60,000 bases of DNA from Phoronis australis (Eukaryota; Phoronida; Phoronidae), in assembly GCA_002633005.1 (NCBI GenBank), contig NMRA01000017.1, positions 218,443 through 278,442 on the forward strand, in the 5' to 3' direction. Position 1 is the first letter of the stretch. The number at the start of each line of letters is the position of its first letter. This document shows positions 44,000-55,300 of the stretch, one piece after another. Position numbers and translations under genes: made by a program. The notes under the pieces were generated by a model. The model did no database searches, had not been told where the DNA came from, and saw nothing but the letters and a program-made list of their open reading frames with translations.

Positions 44000-46900
44000 A
44001 TGGGCCGCAGAGACAAGCGTTCCAAGAGAAAGGTCACAGATGATCATCCGTCAGAAGCAGAACGCTTGTGTAAGTTGAAAAACGCTTTAGGTTTGTCTGC
44101 AAAATCTGACTTGAGCCAGTTGCCTGAAGAAACTACTAGTCAGCTGTATGCAATGCTAGATCAGATCACTAGCTTTCAGGCACAAATTGATGGCATGACA
44201 CCAGGTAAGGCTGGCAAGTCCTCGAGTAGACGTACAAGGCGAGGCAGCAGACAGAAGGGTAGCAGCAATGCACCAACCAGCGCTACCTTCATTGATCGTA
44301 AGAAGGATAATGGCGGAGCAAGTGACATTCCTTGTTCCAATGCGGTCGAGTCGATCAGTACAGAACAGCACGCCCCCAGCGAGGGTGAGTCTGCAGAAGA
44401 CGTGACTGAACCACTCCAACATCTGCAAACAATGGACAAACAGACGGAGGAGCAGCAGTGTCTGCAACAAACCTACAACGAGTGGCTCTCTAACACCAGC
44501 AAGTCACTTGTTCAAGAGGTCTTGAAAAGCTCAATAGTCAGCGAAATCAGTCGTAAAATTGTCCAGGATGTTGTGGCTGGCAGCCTGATGCTGCTGTCAG
44601 TAAAAAAGAACCGTGATGTCCACATGGGATGTGTGGAGGGTGGTAACACGCAAAAGTCATCATTTGCTGAGAAAGACACTTCATCCCAGCCGGAAGCAGA
44701 TGAAAATCCCTCCGTGTTAACCAAAGCAACCACACTGAAAACTGGCCCTGGACTTGAGAACTCCAAACCAGTGCATTTAACGGCCTGGGCTCTCGCTAAC
44801 AAGGCTCAGGCATTTACAGTGGCGGAAAAGAACAACCTTGGACTCTCGGCAAAGTCTGAGATATTACAGCTGACTCAAAAGACCCTGCAGAGGTTAACTG
44901 ATTCCAGTTCCCTTACAGAGCCACAGAGGGGCATGATAAAGCGCTATTTACACAAGTCGGTTGCACTTATGCCTTCACTGGAACAGTTTAGTGACGGACA
45001 TCGAGGTCTGGACATGACCAACACATCTGTACAGACACGTCTACAGTCAAGTGATGAAATCACAACCAATGTGCAAGTGTCACCTTCCACAGAAAATCCT
45101 ACACTTGGTCAAGAAAACAAAATAAAGAGCTCAGGACTAGCAGCGGTGCCTGTCAAAGACAAGTCGGAACCCCCCACCATGCAGTGGTTGACAGGCACGG
45201 TAACAACAACAACTATGCAAAACGTGCCCAATACGGGTGACAACAAGGTCCTCCAAAACGTTAACAAAACGGCACCTGGCGACGGGGCTATAACCCGGCA
45301 CTACCCTTCACGACTTCACCAAGCCTTGAGGCAGGCTAGAAGGATATTTGAGATACCAGTGCCTGCGTCGTCCAACATGAATCCCCCACCTCATGTGATG
45401 TCCGCCGTCATAGGAGGGAAGATCATTACGTCTCTGTGTTGCAACATCACTCCCGTATTCTTAGAATATGACAGAGAGAAATCCATCAAACGCTGCCTCT
45501 TCGACAGTGTGCATCCTAGTGGCGAATATGCCATATTTGAAAATATGCCAACGGGGCACTTCCTGACCATCTGCAATGAGTATTCTAACGGATTTATAGT
45601 TCCGTGGGCCGTTGGCAAGGTGGATCCCTCATGCAAACACATCCTTCAACTTTGTTCAGGTCGGCCTGGCAACAATAACAGCGTTGCCGTCGGACAGGTG
45701 GTGTCAGCCGACAAGCAAAATCTTTACGATTCTACAGAGAACAAAGCCAATAAATTGAAGAATTCTTCTAAAGCAAGAGATTTTTGGTGTTATACTGAGA
45801 TCCCCACAGTGTCAAGAAAAGTAGACGATGACTTTATTAGTAGGTCTAGAGAAGCTCAAATGCAGAGGATGCTTGACGAAGAATTTAGGAAGATAGCGGA
45901 AAAGTTTACTGCAAAGGCAAATCAACCTGTTGTAGAGGACAGTGTCGAACAAGGTTCAAACCTTGTAGAGAGTGGTGGCAATCGGGAATGCTGGCCTACA
46001 TTTCACAAAACCAACAGGTACTTTGAGTTGCCAGACGACCAAGTAAGTGATAGGTACACAGTCACAGAGCAGTACAAGAAGGAATCAATCAGGGTTGATG
46101 GAGACTGTGAGTATGGCAGATATAACAATGAGCATTGCAAGAATGAACTTTATCACGAGACATGTGGGCCGGATTTGCCAAGTTTTACAGGTGGTAATCC
46201 GGCGGACGACTACAAAGCAAAGGAACGACAGAGATGGCTGGCAACCTCTTTGCAAGATGTGCCTGTTTTGGGTGACAACTTTAAGAGAGATGTAAATTCT
46301 GGTTCACAATGCTCCACGCCCCAAGAGAGACACAAGGAGCTAAATCAATTTTATGATAATGTGCCAGTCAGCGCCAACTGCGGTGATTGTACTAAGAGGG
46401 ACGGATCACGTGACATTCAAGACACTAATGAGAGAGAGTCATTCACTGCAGAAGAGCATGTCTCCGTCGGTGGTGAGTCGTCCAGTACAGATCAGCATGT
46501 GTCCAGCGAGGACGAGTCTGGAGAGGACGTGACTGCATCAGAGCAACATCTGCAAGAACTGGTCAAGCAGACGGTGGAGCAGTGTGTGGCGCATGCGCAC
46601 AATGAGTGGCTCGCTAACATCAGCAAGTCACTCGTTGAAAATTTAGTGAAAACCACGATTATCACCGAGGCCAGTAGTAATATCGTAAAGGAGGCTGTGG
46701 CTGGCGGTTTGATGCTGCTGTCAGTGGAGGATGCCAATAGAAGATATGTCGAAAATGTTTCAACCTTGAAGCCTGCTTCCCTGGTCGGCAAAGACGGCCA
46801 TGTTTTTGCAAAGCCATGTCCGTATACGGGAATGAAATGTAAAGCTTTTATGCATACTGAGTGTCCAATAAAGATTTTAGTTGGTACAAGTAGAACTTGC

Positions 46901-49900
46901 CGGGCTTCGTCTTTTCATAAAAACATTTCAGTGGCACCTTTAGTTTGTACAAACAAAAACAGCCAGGGTTCATCTGTTGAGAAATGCTCTTCTTCTCAAC
47001 AAGACGGAGGTGTTAGACCCGCTATTCGCCACAAAGCACCCCGATCAAAGATTGGCCCAAGATTTGAGCCCGTTCAATCAGTGACCTGGGCTTTCGCTAA
47101 CAATGAGCCGTTATTTACAGTGGCAGAAAAAAACAGACTGGGACTCTCGGCCAAATCCGACATCTTACAGCTGCCCAAGAAGACACTAGAGAAGTTAACT
47201 GTGTCCAATTCCCTCACGGAGCGACAGAGGGCAGTCATTAAGCGACATCTGTACAAGCCTGTGATTGTTATGCCTTCACTGGAGCAGTTCATGAACAGAC
47301 TTAGTACGATAAACAGGACCACCACAACTGCACAAACACGTCCACAGCCAGCTTATCCAGCTTATGACATCATAACCAAGGTAAACCTTCCTCACATCAC
47401 AGCCAAATCTGCGCGTGGCCAAGGAAACGAATTACAGATATCAAGACAAGTTGCTGTGCCTCTCAAAATCAAGCCCAAGTCTCCAATGGCAGTTTTTCAG
47501 TCGACGAGTAACCTGACAGGAGGAGTGACCGACTCGAGGATGATTCGTTCGGTGAATATCCAGAACAGCAATCCAACAGCCACACAACTTTCCGTGTCTG
47601 ATGTGAACCCAACAGAGGTAGGCACTAACACTGGCGATGAAAGACTCAGTTACCCGGATGTACTTAATCGTGTTGATGAGCTGAAGTTAAACAGAGTTAA
47701 AGAGGACGAGATCGGTGCAACTATGATTCATCAACCGACATCTGTACAACGGAAGCACAATGACAATGGCAAAGTCATCAAGGATGGCAATCTTCGTCAG
47801 AACGTATTGAAAGAAGAAACGTTCTCTCATGATCTGAAACTCAACACTTTGATGTCTGACAGTGTAAAAATTCAAGCTTCTAACCATGCTGTATGCAAAG
47901 GCGTCAAAGAATTTCCACAGCCTTCTGGGCAAACTCAATTTTGTGATCATAAGATGTCTAACAGCATAGCAGAGGAACTTACTGACAATACTTTGAGCAC
48001 CGGAGAACGTCGACAGGCAACTGTGCCATCTTCCTCTCTTGATCACTCACTCGTGGCTTTGATGTCAGACAGCATGGAAGAGGAAATTATTGACAATATT
48101 TCAAGTAACTGCACCGAAGAAAAGCCTTTACACCCTTCTGTGTCAGCTTACTGTTTTGGTCAGAAATTAACGGTTTCGAAGTCTGGCAGCTTAGAAGAGA
48201 AAGTCATTGAGAATGCTCTAAACAACGGGGAAAGGGGATTCCTACAGTTGTCTGTGCGAGCGCAAACTATTACGGAAATTAAATTTACATCCGTTGTCGA
48301 CAAAACTCAAGCTGCTGTGACACTGAACTGTTTTGATACTATTCAGATTGCAGGAAATGAAATGAAAGTTCATCTGCAGCAAAGATATCGTAAGCAGAGG
48401 ACGCTTACAGCTGGAGTGTCTGGACCGCGGATGTTGAATGCTCAGAACAGAAGTCCAACAGCCACACAACTTTCCATGTCTGCTGCTAATTATCTAAGAC
48501 AGATAGGTACACGTAGAAGCAAAGAAATGAGGCTGTTGGTACCGAATCCTGCCGATGAAGAGCAATCAAGCAGATTTAAATTAGAACAACCGACATGTGT
48601 ACAACAGAAGTACGTTGGCGATACTAGACGTATGGCAGATGGGAAATGTTCCCAGAAAATGTTAAAAGCTGAACTTTCTTCTCGTGATCAGAAACTCAAG
48701 ATGTCGATGTCGGAAAGCATAGAAGAGAAAGTTATTGGCAGTATTTTAAATGGCACCAGAGAACGTCCACGGACCACTGCGCGAACCTCCTCTTGTGGTC
48801 GCAAAATTAAGGCTTTGATGTCTGCCAGCACAGAAGATAATAATTTAAGCAAGGGCACCCGTGAATGTCTGCAGCCTAATATGCAAGTTTCCTCTCGTGA
48901 TCAGGAATTAAAAGTTTTGATGTTTAACGGTATAGAAGAGAACCTTATTTACACTACTTTAAGCAACGGCACCAGGGAACGCCTACAACTCGTGCAATCT
49001 TCCCCTCTTGACAAGAAATTAAAGGTTTTTATGTCTGACAGCATAGTAGAGAAAGTTATTGAAACTACTTTAGACGACGGCACCAGAGAAGGTCTACAGG
49101 TTACTGTCCGAACGCAAAACATGTTTGAAGGTGGAATTGCATCCCTTGCCCACAAAGCCCAGGGTGTTATGTTACGGACATGTTTTGACAACATCCAGGG
49201 TGGAAAAAATGAAATGAAAGATCATCTCCAGCAAAGAAATAGTAGGCAGATGAGAGCTGGAGTCTCAGAACTTAGGACGGTTAGCGGAGATGACGATGTT
49301 GTCTCTTGTAACAGCAAAGGATTTAAAGCGCAGCCTATTTTGCGATTTAACACACAGGATATTGAAAGAGCCAGAAACCACTCTTTGACGTCAGTTCAGA
49401 GCAACAACGGCAGAACTGATAATACTCAAAGCACAGATGATCCTGCCTCTATTGGTCATGGACATCAACGAAGCAGAGGTGATACCGCTCAAGTGACAGG
49501 TAACCCTCTCCCCAATGACAGAAGTGATATTTCCCAAAGCACTGGGGAGCTTTTCCCCCATCTTAAAAATGTTGAGTCTCAAAGCACAGGTCACTTTTTC
49601 CACCATGGCAGAAATGATGAGATTCAAAGCACAGGTGAATTTCTTCCCCACCATGGAAATGACAACACCCAAAGCACAGGTGACCCTCTCTCCCTTGGTA
49701 GAGGTGACGAGACTCAACGCAAAAGCGCCTCTTTCCATATTAGACCAGAACAACTACGAAAACCCCTTGGTCAAAATGATCTGAGGCAAAGTATAGATGA
49801 CCTTTTCCCCCTTGAAAAAAGTGACCAAACTCTAGGCATGTGTGACCCTATCCCCCGTTGCATAAAATTTAAGAGTCAAAGCACACTAGGCCGTCTCCCC

Positions 49901-51610
49901 CGTGGCAAAAACTATAAGTCTCAAATAACAGGAGAACCTCTTCCCCTCGGCATTAACACTCAAAGCACAAGCTATCCTCTCCCCCGTGGCAGAAGTGATC
50001 AGACTCGAAGCACAGGTGACTTACTCAACCATAGCAGAAGTACTGCGTCTCAAAGCACAGGTGACCCTCTCCTCCATGTCAAAAGTGATATCGCACAAAG
50101 CACGTATAACCCTCTCTGTATCGGTCCTGAGGAACAACGAACACACACTGTCAGAAGTTGCAGCTCATCAAACGCAGGTGATCGTCTCTATACTGATCTT
50201 GGACAAGTTCATTCTGACAAAGCACACAACAAAGAGAACTGGTTCTTCAAACCAGTTGCCACTGAGTGGGTCGCTCGCAGACTACTGGCAGCAGTGAATG
50301 GCAATACCAGAAATATCTTGAAAGTGCCAGGAGCCACCAAAAGACTGTGCGTGTCTTCCGGTAATCGTAATTGGGAGTGGATTGAAGTTGCATTGAATGC
50401 AAAGCCTCAACGTCGGGTGAGCAGTGCCGAAACCAGTGCCACCACATTGCACAATTCCTTCAATACAATGATTGATAGGAAGGTCAACTACATGAAACCA
50501 CACGAGAGCTTGTACGCCAGACAGTTTATTTACCTAGGTCAGTTGTGGGCAGGCGTAAACAATTTTAGGCTTCCAGAATCGTTGAGTGGCAGGAAGAGAG
50601 ATTTTTGCTTTGATGAAGACCAAAAATGTTTTGCGGAAAAACGAATCAATCTCACTGTTAACAATCTCATTGCTATGGCCGAACACAGCGTGTACTCATC
50701 CGAGCGGCTTGAACAGTCTCGCATCGAGTTGATTGATTTTTGCTGTTGTGCAGTCAGCTCTTTAAGTGAATTGCTGCCCCAGACCTCAACGACGGACTCA
50801 GTGGGAGATAGCCAGAATGCCAGGAGAATGCAGAGAGCCCGGTCAGCCAAACACAGACAGGTGAGCAAGGTTAAACAGACAAATGTTGATTCAATGCTGA
50901 CCGCTATTGCCAACAGCGACAAGGAGAGTCTGGTCATTGACCATTTTGTCTCTCAATCTTCTCTTGAACCTGATGGGCGAAGTCTGTGCCAGAATAGTAA
51001 ATGGAACAACTCCAGGTGTGAGCTTGAAAATCGAGTCACATTACTGTATGATACTGATAAGACTGCAAAACAGTTGCGCCAAACCCAGCTGGCGAAAACC
51101 AATCGACCGCCACAGCAACGGGAACATCGACATGCCGATAAAAATACGAGCGACAACCACAGGGTGGCAAACGTTCCGACTGGGAAGTCTATTAGGAAAC
51201 GTAAACGACGAAGTCCAGAGCAGTTTGGTGGCAAAACGGGCAAACATCGTGGGAGGGTTTGTGTAGATACTGCACGTCCAACATTTTCGGGCGTCACTTT
51301 GTTGGACAGTACCGGCCGACGCACGACAGGGGTGAAACACAACTCTTCCGACGACCCAACTTGGATGTTTGTGGAGAGACGCAAAGTGGTGAGCGAAATT
51401 TGTGTCTTCCTAAAACAACGAGTATTTCGTGGCATATATTTTACCATAGCTTTTATTTCAACAAGCGGGATTTTGACAAATTGTTATGCTACAGAAATAA
51501 TAGTTAAGGTATTTTGCTTTTGTCCTAGTATTGATTGGCATGTGTATTTCATGGAATTGATGCTCAGTCGTTCAATTTCTACGTGTATCTGCGAAGACAG
51601 CGTTTTGTGA
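44000..51610 (+). CDS. Giant single-exon repeat-rich protein, unknown function (2,536 codons open)
   Basis: I do not recognise this protein. The start is supported by a strong Kozak context (acaATGG), an in-frame TAA nine bases upstream and a tttacag acceptor ending at 43984. A basic N-terminus (RRDKRSKRK) and a basic cluster near residue 2400 (SIRKRKRRS) suggest nuclear targeting. Visible modules: an LGLSAKS motif at residues about 30, 280 and 1047; a 50-residue helical segment near 150-208 copied near 858-909; an unduplicated globular-looking region at about 465-555; units of about 36-40 residues with MSDSIEEKVI at about 1268-1410 and 1555-1705; QSTGDPL repeats at about 1805-2040; and a non-repetitive region at about 2080-2260. 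GC content is higher than in the flanks, and codon usage looks constrained. The last 73 codons (after residue 2463) look intronic: a gtgagc donor sits at 51389 and they become hydrophobic and Cys-rich. It could be a lineage-specific scaffold protein. That it is a gene is well supported; its function is not. Confidence 0.85.
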   Translation: MGRRDKRSKRKVTDDHPSEAERLCKLKNALGLSAKSDLSQLPEETTSQLYAMLDQITSFQAQIDGMTPGKAGKSSSRRTRRGSRQKGSSNAPTSATFIDRKKDNGGASDIPCSNAVESISTEQHAPSEGESAEDVTEPLQHLQTMDKQTEEQQCLQQTYNEWLSNTSKSLVQEVLKSSIVSEISRKIVQDVVAGSLMLLSVKKNRDVHMGCVEGGNTQKSSFAEKDTSSQPEADENPSVLTKATTLKTGPGLENSKPVHLTAWALANKAQAFTVAEKNNLGLSAKSEILQLTQKTLQRLTDSSSLTEPQRGMIKRYLHKSVALMPSLEQFSDGHRGLDMTNTSVQTRLQSSDEITTNVQVSPSTENPTLGQENKIKSSGLAAVPVKDKSEPPTMQWLTGTVTTTTMQNVPNTGDNKVLQNVNKTAPGDGAITRHYPSRLHQALRQARRIFEIPVPASSNMNPPPHVMSAVIGGKIITSLCCNITPVFLEYDREKSIKRCLFDSVHPSGEYAIFENMPTGHFLTICNEYSNGFIVPWAVGKVDPSCKHILQLCSGRPGNNNSVAVGQVVSADKQNLYDSTENKANKLKNSSKARDFWCYTEIPTVSRKVDDDFISRSREAQMQRMLDEEFRKIAEKFTAKANQPVVEDSVEQGSNLVESGGNRECWPTFHKTNRYFELPDDQVSDRYTVTEQYKKESIRVDGDCEYGRYNNEHCKNELYHETCGPDLPSFTGGNPADDYKAKERQRWLATSLQDVPVLGDNFKRDVNSGSQCSTPQERHKELNQFYDNVPVSANCGDCTKRDGSRDIQDTNERESFTAEEHVSVGGESSSTDQHVSSEDESGEDVTASEQHLQELVKQTVEQCVAHAHNEWLANISKSLVENLVKTTIITEASSNIVKEAVAGGLMLLSVEDANRRYVENVSTLKPASLVGKDGHVFAKPCPYTGMKCKAFMHTECPIKILVGTSRTCRASSFHKNISVAPLVCTNKNSQGSSVEKCSSSQQDGGVRPAIRHKAPRSKIGPRFEPVQSVTWAFANNEPLFTVAEKNRLGLSAKSDILQLPKKTLEKLTVSNSLTERQRAVIKRHLYKPVIVMPSLEQFMNRLSTINRTTTTAQTRPQPAYPAYDIITKVNLPHITAKSARGQGNELQISRQVAVPLKIKPKSPMAVFQSTSNLTGGVTDSRMIRSVNIQNSNPTATQLSVSDVNPTEVGTNTGDERLSYPDVLNRVDELKLNRVKEDEIGATMIHQPTSVQRKHNDNGKVIKDGNLRQNVLKEETFSHDLKLNTLMSDSVKIQASNHAVCKGVKEFPQPSGQTQFCDHKMSNSIAEELTDNTLSTGERRQATVPSSSLDHSLVALMSDSMEEEIIDNISSNCTEEKPLHPSVSAYCFGQKLTVSKSGSLEEKVIENALNNGERGFLQLSVRAQTITEIKFTSVVDKTQAAVTLNCFDTIQIAGNEMKVHLQQRYRKQRTLTAGVSGPRMLNAQNRSPTATQLSMSAANYLRQIGTRRSKEMRLLVPNPADEEQSSRFKLEQPTCVQQKYVGDTRRMADGKCSQKMLKAELSSRDQKLKMSMSESIEEKVIGSILNGTRERPRTTARTSSCGRKIKALMSASTEDNNLSKGTRECLQPNMQVSSRDQELKVLMFNGIEENLIYTTLSNGTRERLQLVQSSPLDKKLKVFMSDSIVEKVIETTLDDGTREGLQVTVRTQNMFEGGIASLAHKAQGVMLRTCFDNIQGGKNEMKDHLQQRNSRQMRAGVSELRTVSGDDDVVSCNSKGFKAQPILRFNTQDIERARNHSLTSVQSNNGRTDNTQSTDDPASIGHGHQRSRGDTAQVTGNPLPNDRSDISQSTGELFPHLKNVESQSTGHFFHHGRNDEIQSTGEFLPHHGNDNTQSTGDPLSLGRGDETQRKSASFHIRPEQLRKPLGQNDLRQSIDDLFPLEKSDQTLGMCDPIPRCIKFKSQSTLGRLPRGKNYKSQITGEPLPLGINTQSTSYPLPRGRSDQTRSTGDLLNHSRSTASQSTGDPLLHVKSDIAQSTYNPLCIGPEEQRTHTVRSCSSSNAGDRLYTDLGQVHSDKAHNKENWFFKPVATEWVARRLLAAVNGNTRNILKVPGATKRLCVSSGNRNWEWIEVALNAKPQRRVSSAETSATTLHNSFNTMIDRKVNYMKPHESLYARQFIYLGQLWAGVNNFRLPESLSGRKRDFCFDEDQKCFAEKRINLTVNNLIAMAEHSVYSSERLEQSRIELIDFCCCAVSSLSELLPQTSTTDSVGDSQNARRMQRARSAKHRQVSKVKQTNVDSMLTAIANSDKESLVIDHFVSQSSLEPDGRSLCQNSKWNNSRCELENRVTLLYDTDKTAKQLRQTQLAKTNRPPQQREHRHADKNTSDNHRVANVPTGKSIRKRKRRSPEQFGGKTGKHRGRVCVDTARPTFSGVTLLDSTGRRTTGVKHNSSDDPTWMFVERRKVVSEICVFLKQRVFRGIYFTIAFISTSGILTNCYATEIIVKVFCFCPSIDWHVYFMELMLSRSISTCICEDSVL

Positions 51611-51855
51611 ATTCTGACGTTGGCTGTCTTGAGTTCATAGTATTCCCAAGAACCTGCAGGCTTAATCACTGCTTGTCGTCTATTGTAATCAGACTAATGA
51701 GCTAAAAAGTAAGAAAATGAAAATTCTCTAATTGTAAACAAAACAATGGGTATGTTAAAGCTTTTACAAGATTGTATAATACACCAAGTAGGCTTAACTC
51801 TTGCACTACTTTCCAATATTACTAGGAAATTTCTCAAAATGTTTATTTTTTTCAG

Positions 51856-52050
51856 TCGCTTTCTCCAAATTCGGCTACCGTGGGAAGTACTCGCCATAGA
51901 ATCGTGATGGCAAAGAGACCAAATGTTTACAGAATGACAGTTTGGTGTAGATTTAAATTGTATGGCCAGATGAGAATTGGTGGATTTTATATTTATTTCG
52001 GTAGATTATTATTTTTAAGTTATTTTCATAAAAGTCTTAGTGGCAGCTAA
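51856..52050 (+). CDS. Probable last coding exon of the giant-exon gene
   Basis: A tttttttcag acceptor ends at 51855 and the following frame matches the phase (0) of the donor at 51388/51389. It reads SLSPNSATVGSTRHRIVMAK and stays open to a TAA at 52048-52050. The polar, basic start continues the character of the region before the donor better than the unspliced tail. With this splice the protein would be about 2,527 residues. Confidence 0.55.
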   Translation, partial: SLSPNSATVGSTRHRIVMAKRPNVYRMTVWCRFKLYGQMRIGGFYIYFGRLLFLSYFHKSLSGS

Positions 52051-52377
52051 TTTTAGAGATGTCAGATTTTTGCTCAGTATTTTGCACCTGTTTCATGATT
52101 CTTTTTTATTTTGCTTACACCAAAATCTTAAGCTTTACCAGCCGAGATTCATGCTTTAGCGTAAATGTACCAATATCCTTACCTCGTGCAGTACATATAA
52201 TACTACAGACTGAGATAATTCATCTTCAGATTTCAAAAGACACCGATGTCGGTAACAGCAGAATTTTATTCTCAGTGTAAATTACATGTTTATAATTATT
52301 TTTAATGCATATGCATAGCATCGATTTGGTATCGTGTTGTATTTTTGTTAAAATGGTATGTGTGCCAGATGACGTAC

Positions 52378-52388
52378 AATAAATAAAT
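52378..52388 (+). terminator. Poly(A) signal of the giant-exon gene
   Basis: Overlapping aataaataaa, followed within about 15-25 bases by a GT-rich stretch (tttggtgttgtttttc), is the classic arrangement of a metazoan polyadenylation site. It lies about 330 bases after the stop at 52050, giving a compact 3' UTR. Confidence 0.65.
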
Positions 52389-52399
52389 TTTAGTTTTAA

Positions 52400-55300
52400 T
52401 TTGGTGTTGTTTTTCATGCTGCTGCAGAAGCCATTTTCCGATTTATCGGCAAAATAATAAAATACTGTATGTTCTTAGATAGCGATTGGTTAGTGGACAA
52501 CGTTCATCGGTATTGGGATTTCCCATATCTTTGCAACCATCACGCCATCAACATTATCACATTTTTGTGCCGTCAGATATTCCAGCAGAAGGAAGTTGCG
52601 TTTTGTCCCTGTCATGTCTGCGTCTTGCATAGCAGAATTTGAAATGGGATCAAGCGATAACCGCTGTCGTGCACCCAAAACGCTAAATTGCTGCATGTCC
52701 AATGTTCAAAATTGGGAATTTCAGTAAATTGAATGCATTATCGATTCTCCAATGAAAGGGAATAGTACAGCAATACAAAAAACAAATGCTGATAGGCTTA
52801 AGAATATGACGTGGTTGGTTTTAGTTTGTGTATTTTTTGAAAATTGAAGTATGTTTAGAGTTATCCGTATTTTCAAAAAGAAGTTCATACCACATGAAAT
52901 GGGGTGAGATCTTTTATCCCAGCGTCATTTGATGCTGCCAGAAATGAGTCGGTGTCCTTTTTTCTTCAAACAGTGAGACGCAAGTTTCAAAATGAGTAAA
53001 ACACAAACCAAAAACAACTACGTTATTTTATCCTAAGCAACGCTATCGTAAACATGTAAATTAATTCAATGGCAAACAGTATACAGGATATACGCAGGGT
53101 TAAAGGTAAAATATTTTTGTGCAGTTTAAATGTGACAGCTAAATGTTGAATTCTTAATCAAAGCACTTCCCGCTTTAAAAACATTTAGCACCCTAACTGA
53201 CATTTTTGAAATGAAACCCTAGTCACAGGCAGTGCGCACAATCGCCATTTTCAATTTTGCAACTTAATTAAAAGGTTGGCAAACCCCAAGTGTTTTCTAT
53301 AGTCTTTGATGATTCTGATGTTCTTGTTAGTAACTGAAATAGAATCCTACAACGGAGAAAAATAGGTAGACGGTGAATAACATAAATTTGCCGAGCTAAT
53401 TTTGAACAGAAAACACGTCGCGCGTGAAACTCGACCGTTGTATTGCCACAAAACCTTTTTTAAATGACTTAAAAGTCGGAAAATGGACCACCTTGCACCC
53501 TGTAGAAAGAAATTGGGTAAGAAAATGAAAATGAATGTTAAGAAGTCGAAAGAATATCACATGTATGTTTTTAAAAGTATATTAGTGCCGCCATTTTACA
53601 ATATCTAACTGACTATTTCTTGTACTGAATTAAAAAGTATCTATACCTATGTTACGATGGCTTTTCTCACGGTCGGGTGCCCGTAGATTCAACTTCCATC
53701 CAAGTGGAGAAATCTACCTCCTTGCTACAGTTTGCCATGGACAACAACTGCTTCTTTGAAAGCAAAAAAGAACAAACAAACAAAAAACAGTAGGACGCTT
53801 CCCAATTTGGAGATTTTAACAACCATCTTCTCTTGACCAATTTCGTGTTTGAGGTAACTTTATCACAGCACTGTTCGGAAAAGGGTCTCCCTTTCTTCTC
53901 AGCAAATGGGCCACTTTTATTTTGATATCTTTCTGGACCAATTTGCACTATTGTTATCTGGCATGGGTTGCTGCAAATAGCGAAAGTTGTTTCTTTGCTA
54001 AAATGGGATAAAAATTAATATTTCAATTCTTCACATATGGAATCTTCATCGTCACCATTCTGACAATAAGACGGTGTCGGGAAGGCGATTTCGGCACTAA
54101 TTTCACAAAAAATTATGCGTGGGACATTTTTCTGCTCGCCAGTTAATATCAAATTTTATTTTTCCCACCTAATTTCCGCCACTAAAACACAATTTAGAAA
54201 TTGGTGTTCGACTTGACTATATCTTTCCAACATAATTAAATGGAAGGAACTGAGGTACAGTCTTGTAACGGGTAAAAGCGCAGAAACAAAGAAGTGGACG
54301 ACACCACCGATTTCACAATTGTTGCATCAGGTGCCAGAACTTTGCAATCATTCAGTAGAACTATCGTATGCACAGGCGTCCTCAGCTTCTGATCGTCTCC
54401 AATACACTACATATACTACAAGGTATGACACTCGGGACTAGGAATTTCACGGGTGCTTAACTTCAGCCGTCCATGTCAAGCACAAAACTCAGTAAATTTA
54501 CACAAAACAGGGGTTCAACAAACCATGAACAATTGTTCCTTCTTCTGATACCATGTACGGTGTCCTGCTCCCACGAGTTCGCAATAAATTCGCGATCAAA
54601 GGACAAAAATCTTCCCCAAAAGCCGATGCGTACTCAGCCTGGATCACTAGACTATATTTTGGCTGGGGATGCAGCTGGATAATTAGGGAATGCACCCATT
54701 TAGAATGTGGACTGGAAAATAAGAACCCACTTAAAATGAGCTTCCATGAAAAAAATCACTCGTTAATTACATTTTATTCTACGCTTTTGCATGGGTTAAT
54801 TTTAGAAACCCAACACTTTCGTAGGAATTGTTGGACAGCTGTTTTTTTAACCCGTTGTTCTGAAATAGTCAAAATTGAGCCCATCTTTTGCAACCAACAA
54901 ATAATATTAAAAATCCTTCTGCCTATGTCAGATTTTTGTTGTTGGAAAAGGGAACTGTTTGTAGAGTTTCGAAATTCCGAAGTGAAGCTTTTTACTTGCA
55001 AGGTTTGCAAGTAGGTAATCACATTAGGGAGTACACCCTTTCGTAAGAAAGCTGGTTAGCGGCACGTTCCTTATAGGTCAATAGTCTTCTGCGGCAGTGC
55101 CCCCCCCCGAACGTAGGCATGAGCTCATGGCAAATGACTTTATTTAAAACTTAGGTTAAAATAAATTCTTACGTGGCTCACTCACTGCCACACTGACGAA
55201 ATTCCAGAATGAACTTGATGCTGCTGTGCCTCAAGAACTAGCGAAGGGAATTACGTGTAAAAAATCTTTGTAAATCTGACTAAAGGGGGTTTTCCAAGGG

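Noticed and set aside
54553-55014. 153-codon open frame on the plus strand
   Set aside because: The composition is random (Cys, Trp and Phe rich) and I see no domain or splice or poly(A) context.
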